The notes under the pieces are model-generated. The model searched no databases, was not told the DNA's origin, and was given only the letters and a program-made list of their open reading frames with translations. A stretch of 9,595 bases of DNA from Chitinophagaceae bacterium (GTDB lineage: Bacteria; Bacteroidota; Bacteroidia; Chitinophagales; Chitinophagaceae): NCBI GenBank assembly GCA_025455245.1, contig JALOMX010000128.1, forward strand, positions 1-9,595, in the 5' to 3' direction. Shown one piece after another: positions 6,097 to 9,595 of this stretch; position 1 is the first letter of the stretch, and each line of letters starts with the position of its first letter. Both the position numbers and the translations under genes were made by a program.

Positions 6097-7137
6097 ATGA
6101 AGAAACGTTCCGGCCAAATTCTCCTTCAAGTATTCCTTTTTGTTTTTCCTTTATTTGCAGGTGCTCAAAAAATTCAAAGCACCAAAAATTTCTTTAAGGA
6201 TACTACCATTATTAAGGTGTCGGTTAAAACCGATATCAAGAATCTTCAGAAAAACAAATCCAAGCCCGTTTTTCAGCCTGCTGCTTTTACGTGGCACAAT
6301 GCAGATTCTTCCGGTGATATTACCGAAAATGTTAAGATCAAACAGCGGGGTAATGCACGAAAGGATCAGTGCCTGTTGGCAGCCCTGATGATTGATTTCA
6401 GCATAAAGGGAACCCCCTCAAGATTGCAGAACCTTGGCGAAATAAAATGGGTAGCGCCCTGTAATTTCAACAGGGAATCTGAACAATGGATTTTAAAAGA
6501 GTTCATTGTTTACAAAATGTATAATGCAATAACAGACCTGAGTTTCAGGGTCAGGCTTATTGAGCTTACCCTGATTGATGAAAAAAATAGATTAAAGCCA
6601 ATAACCAATTATGCCTTTGCCATTGAGCCTGCTGATGATTTGGCAAAAAGACTGAAGTTTGAAGAGTTTAAAGAAGCAAAAATTTTTACGGAACAAACCA
6701 ACCGGGCAAAAACAACCCTTGTCAATATGTTTCAATTTATGATTGGCAACACCGATTGGTCGGTTCCAAATTATCACAATGTAAAATTGTTCAGGGCTGC
6801 CGACTCCATACAAGCTGCGCCCTATCTGATTCCTTATGATTTTGATTATGCAGGAATCGTAAATACATCTTACGCTGTTCCTTATGAGGGGCTTCCCATT
6901 ACTTCGGTTCAGGAGAGGTATTATCTTGGCTTTTCCCGTACCATGGAAGAAATCAATCTGGTCCTTGAAATAATGCAACAGAAAAAGGACACATTACAAA
7001 AAGTAATTCGGGATTTTGGATTGCTGAACAAGAATCACAAGGGTCAGATGATGGATTATATGAATGAGTTTTTCGAATTGATAAAATCTGAAAAGCAGGT
7101 AAAATATCTGTTTATAGACAATGTACGGAAAAAATAG
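6097..7137 (+). CDS. secreted CotH-kinase-like protein, Bacteroidota family (copy 1)
   Basis: A 346-residue protein with a signal peptide (MKKRSGQILLQVFLFVFPLFAGA, then QK), so probably periplasmic or outside the cell. It resembles the CotH fold (atypical spore-coat protein kinase) in the order of its motifs. These are IKQRGNARKDQC (81-92; CotH has a similar RGN block), EQWILKEFIVYKMYN (129-143), FRVRLIEL (150-157), a lineage-typical EPADDLAKR (177-185), FMIGNTDWSVPNYHNVKLF (214-232) and YLIPYDFDYAGIVN (243-256). D220, N228 and D248/D250 sit where CotH and related kinases have the catalytic Asp, the metal-binding Asn and the metal-binding Asp. Cys92 and Cys122 are both kept in the paralogue at the right edge and may pair after export. 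No typical lysine-containing ATP loop is recognised, so kinase activity is an inference. The PafA-like gene follows after 99 bases. Confidence 0.8.
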   Translation: MKKRSGQILLQVFLFVFPLFAGAQKIQSTKNFFKDTTIIKVSVKTDIKNLQKNKSKPVFQPAAFTWHNADSSGDITENVKIKQRGNARKDQCLLAALMIDFSIKGTPSRLQNLGEIKWVAPCNFNRESEQWILKEFIVYKMYNAITDLSFRVRLIELTLIDEKNRLKPITNYAFAIEPADDLAKRLKFEEFKEAKIFTEQTNRAKTTLVNMFQFMIGNTDWSVPNYHNVKLFRAADSIQAAPYLIPYDFDYAGIVNTSYAVPYEGLPITSVQERYYLGFSRTMEEINLVLEIMQQKKDTLQKVIRDFGLLNKNHKGQMMDYMNEFFELIKSEKQVKYLFIDNVRKK

Positions 7138-7236
7138 ATTTTTGAATATGAGCATTATTCCAGCGTTATACTTTTTCTGAAATGATATTAAAGTTAATTT
7201 TAGCCCAATAAATTACTCGATAATCAACCTGAATAA

Positions 7237-8883
7237 ATGAGTAGCGACAGAAATTTGATCATCCGATCATCCATTATTTTGGCTTTGGCATTCATTGCAA
7301 GTTTTGCTGAAGCACAAAAGCGGCCCCGTTTGGTAGTAGGTATTGTTATTGATCAGATGCGATGGGATTACCTTGAAAGATTTAAGAACAGGTGGCACAC
7401 ATTAGGCGCATTCAACCGCCTTATGCAAGGAGGATTTTCATGCAATAGCACCTACATAAACTATTTGCCAAGTTATACAGCCAGTGGACATGCTTCCATT
7501 TTTACAGGGACATTTCCGGCCATTCATGGGATTACCGGGAATAGTTGGTGGGATAATACATTGCAGGGTTATTCCTACTGTACAGGCGATGACAGCGTTA
7601 AAACTGTGGGCAGCAGCACAGATCTCGGACATATGAGCCCTGTAAATTTACTGACTACAACCATTGCGGATCAGTTGAAAATAGCCACCAGTTTTAAAAA
7701 CAAATCCATTGGGATAGCCCTGAAAGACAGGGGCGGCATTTTAGCGGCCGGCCACAGTGCAGATGCTGCTTATTGGTATGATAGTGAGGAAGGAAAATGG
7801 ATCACCTCGACTTATTATATGGATGAACTGCCTTCATGGGTTACAAATTTCAGGACAACCGAAAAAGTTGACAGCCTTTACAAACTCGATTGGCATCTTT
7901 TGTATAAAGAAGAAAGTTACCTGCTCAGTTCAATGCCGAATCTCCGGCCGGCAGCACAACCTTTTGGTACGCCATCACGCAGGTTTCCCGTAAACCTGAA
8001 AAGATATGCAGGTGAAAACTATGGAATACTACCCGCCATTCCGCAGGGAAATACCCTTACCACCGAATTTGCAAAAGCTGCTATCTTGGGCGAAAAACTT
8101 GGCGCTGATACCATTACCGATATGCTTGCCATCAGCTATTCTTCTACCGATTATATCGGACATGCTTTTGGGCCCGTATCGAAAGAACTTGAGGATGCAT
8201 TCCTTAGATTGGATATTGAATTAGGACAGTTTTTTGATTTTCTCGACAAACAGATTGGAAAGGATGAATGGCTTGTATTCATAACCAGCGATCACGGGGT
8301 AGCGCCAGTGCCAACAGTTGCAAAAAATGTAAAGTTGCCGGCAGGAAATATTGAAGATAAATTGCTTAACAATGGATTGAATGAAGCTTTGAAACAAAGC
8401 TTTGGCATAGATCAGTTTTCAAAAGGTATCAATAACCTTCAGGTCATCCTGAATATAGACCTGATTAAAAAAGTAAAGAAAGTAAGTATTTCAGATGTTT
8501 CGGAAGCAGCCATAGCATGGCTTGAAAAACAGCCGGGTATTCTTCGGGCGGTTCGGCTTGAAGACCTTGGGTGGGCTTCTCTTCCTGATGCAATGGAAGA
8601 TCAGATTAAAAACGGATACTATCCGGTAAGGTCGGGACATATTCAGCTAATTTATAAGTCCGGATTTATTGAAGGTTCCATGAGTGGTGGAACAACGCAT
8701 GGTACCGGCTATAATTATGATACACGCATCCCATTGTTGTGGTATGGTGCAAAAATTAATCCCGGAAGCATTTATCGTAAAACGTTCATTACAGACATTG
8801 CTCCAACCCTTTCGGCTATTTTGGGAATACAGGAACCAAGCGGATCTATAGGCGAAGTCATAACGGAACTGATTGATAAGTAA
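7237..8883 (+). CDS. pafA: PafA-like alkaline phosphatase (type I phosphodiesterase/nucleotide pyrophosphatase superfamily)
   Basis: A 548-residue exported phosphomonoesterase of the PafA type, which frees phosphate from organic phosphomonoesters in the periplasm or outside. The signal peptide ends FAEA before QKRPR. Known PafA residues are all present: metal ligand D39 (VIDQMRWD), nucleophile T81 (PSYTASGHA), N102 (GITGNSWW), K163 and R165 (ALKDRGG), metal ligands D305 and H309 (SSTDYIGHAFG), D352 and H353 (TSDHGV), and H488 (GTTHGTGYNYDTR). Thr as nucleophile with the K-D-R pair marks the PafA branch rather than E. coli PhoA or a nucleotide pyrophosphatase. Length is normal. It lies between two genes for CotH-like secreted paralogues, the second almost touching its stop codon, so the phosphatase and that protein are probably made from one transcript. 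No Pho-box is recognised; the leader 7138-7236 is AT-rich without a clear promoter. Family and activity class are well supported; the natural substrate is not known. Confidence 0.94.
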   Translation: MSSDRNLIIRSSIILALAFIASFAEAQKRPRLVVGIVIDQMRWDYLERFKNRWHTLGAFNRLMQGGFSCNSTYINYLPSYTASGHASIFTGTFPAIHGITGNSWWDNTLQGYSYCTGDDSVKTVGSSTDLGHMSPVNLLTTTIADQLKIATSFKNKSIGIALKDRGGILAAGHSADAAYWYDSEEGKWITSTYYMDELPSWVTNFRTTEKVDSLYKLDWHLLYKEESYLLSSMPNLRPAAQPFGTPSRRFPVNLKRYAGENYGILPAIPQGNTLTTEFAKAAILGEKLGADTITDMLAISYSSTDYIGHAFGPVSKELEDAFLRLDIELGQFFDFLDKQIGKDEWLVFITSDHGVAPVPTVAKNVKLPAGNIEDKLLNNGLNEALKQSFGIDQFSKGINNLQVILNIDLIKKVKKVSISDVSEAAIAWLEKQPGILRAVRLEDLGWASLPDAMEDQIKNGYYPVRSGHIQLIYKSGFIEGSMSGGTTHGTGYNYDTRIPLLWYGAKINPGSIYRKTFITDIAPTLSAILGIQEPSGSIGEVITELIDK

Positions 8884-8885
8884 AA

Positions 8886-9595
8886 ATGACCTTTATGAAA
8901 CCATACGCATTATTGATTTTCTTCCTATGGACGGGAGGATGGGCTGGTGCACAAAAAATTGTAAGCAGAAAGCAATTCTTTGAAGATACCGCTTTATTAC
9001 ATGTCACCCTCACCACTAATTATAAAACCCTGATTAATCAAAAAAAGGAACCGGTCTATCAACCGGCAGATATTACCTTTTTCAATCTTGATTCTTCCGG
9101 TACTGTAAAGGTTCCCATCAAGGTAAAATTACGGGGAAATTTCAGGCGTGCGAATTGCTCATTTGCATCCATGACCTTTGATTTCGGAGATAAGAGCGAT
9201 ACATCAAAACTGAAAAACCTGAAAGAATTGAAAGTGGTAGTACCCTGTGAATGGGGAACGGATGATGAACAATGGGTAGTAAGGGAATATCTTGTTTACA
9301 GATTGTTTCAATTGTTTACAGAAAAAAGTTTCAGGGCAAGGATTGTCCGGTTCAATTTTGATGATAACAGCGATTCCATAAAATCCTATAAGCAATATGG
9401 TTTTATCCTGGAAGATGTAGATGACCTTGCCAAACGCAACGAAAGCAAGGAGGTGGGCGATGAAGAAAAAATTGGTTCGGAAGAAACAAACCGGATGCAT
9501 ACTACCATGGTGGCTATTTTCCAGTACATGATATCAAATTCCGATTGGAAAGTACCGGTAAGGCATAATGTAAAAATGATCAGGCCTAAAGATTC
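8886..9595 (+). CDS. secreted CotH-kinase-like protein, copy 2, cut by right window edge
   Basis: The frame is open from the ATG at 8886, two bases after the pafA stop codon, to the window edge (236 codons). An ATG at 8895 gives MKPYALLIFFLWTGGWAGA before QK, an equally good or better signal peptide. The protein is a clear paralogue of the product at 6097-7137. Shared blocks include GAQKI-S-K-FF-DT, VKLRGNFRRANC (RGN 83-85, C91), VVPCEWG (C121), EQWVVREYLVYRLF (128-141), SFRARIV (148-154), DVDDLAKR (177-184), ETNR and FQYMISNSDWKVPVRHNVKM (212-231, with D220 and N228). The GN of copy 1 is SN here. The part with the metal-binding DFD motif lies outside the window. The near-contact with pafA points to co-transcription and perhaps translational coupling. 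As for copy 1, the CotH-like kinase assignment is an inference from motif order. Confidence 0.82.
   Translation, partial: MTFMKPYALLIFFLWTGGWAGAQKIVSRKQFFEDTALLHVTLTTNYKTLINQKKEPVYQPADITFFNLDSSGTVKVPIKVKLRGNFRRANCSFASMTFDFGDKSDTSKLKNLKELKVVVPCEWGTDDEQWVVREYLVYRLFQLFTEKSFRARIVRFNFDDNSDSIKSYKQYGFILEDVDDLAKRNESKEVGDEEKIGSEETNRMHTTMVAIFQYMISNSDWKVPVRHNVKMIRPKD

Noticed and set aside
9204..9500. Minus-strand open frame of 98 codons inside the second CotH-like gene
   Set aside because: The plus-strand frame is clearly coding by paralogy with copy 1; the minus-strand product has a biased Phe/Ile/Lys composition and no family resemblance.

Overview
The window looks like chromosomal DNA of a member of the Bacteroidota, most likely near Chitinophagales/Sphingobacteriales. 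The pointers are protein families typical of that phylum (a PafA-type alkaline phosphatase, a DUF1343/NamZ muramidase, an alpha-glucan phosphorylase with a GGLGFLSGSH motif), AT-rich leaders without Shine-Dalgarno sequences, and promoter-like elements of the TAnnTTTG type. I see no phage, transposon, CRISPR array, tRNA or rRNA. The placement is inferred from recognition of families, not from a search.

Left part (1-2807): a glycogen/alpha-glucan phosphorylase gene on the minus strand runs off the left edge. It is divergent from a two-gene plus-strand operon, made of a DtxR/MntR-type metalloregulator and, 6 bases later, a GufA/BbZIP-like ZIP metal transporter. The regulator's promoter carries three evenly spaced CTAAA/TTTAG half-sites that could be its own operator, so the pair reads as a self-contained divalent-metal uptake switch.

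Middle part (2828-5739): a minus-strand NamZ (exo-N-acetylmuramidase, DUF1343) gene converges on the ZIP gene. It is broken by one frameshift near 3415-3460. Divergent from it are a SlyD-like FKBP prolyl isomerase and, 5 bases later, an LDH2/malate-dehydrogenase-family oxidoreductase. A strong intrinsic terminator at 5822-5860 closes this unit.

Right part (5740-9595): after a 357-base intergenic region come three plus-strand genes for secreted proteins, all with signal peptides ending in A-x-A before Gln-Lys or close to it. They are a CotH-kinase-like protein, a PafA-like alkaline phosphatase with all expected catalytic and metal residues, and a second CotH-like paralogue cut by the right edge. 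The paralogues share an RGN motif, two cysteines, a (G/S)NxDW-HN motif and, where visible, a PYDFD motif. Together they suggest a secreted kinase-fold/phosphatase neighbourhood. This is the most interesting part of the window.
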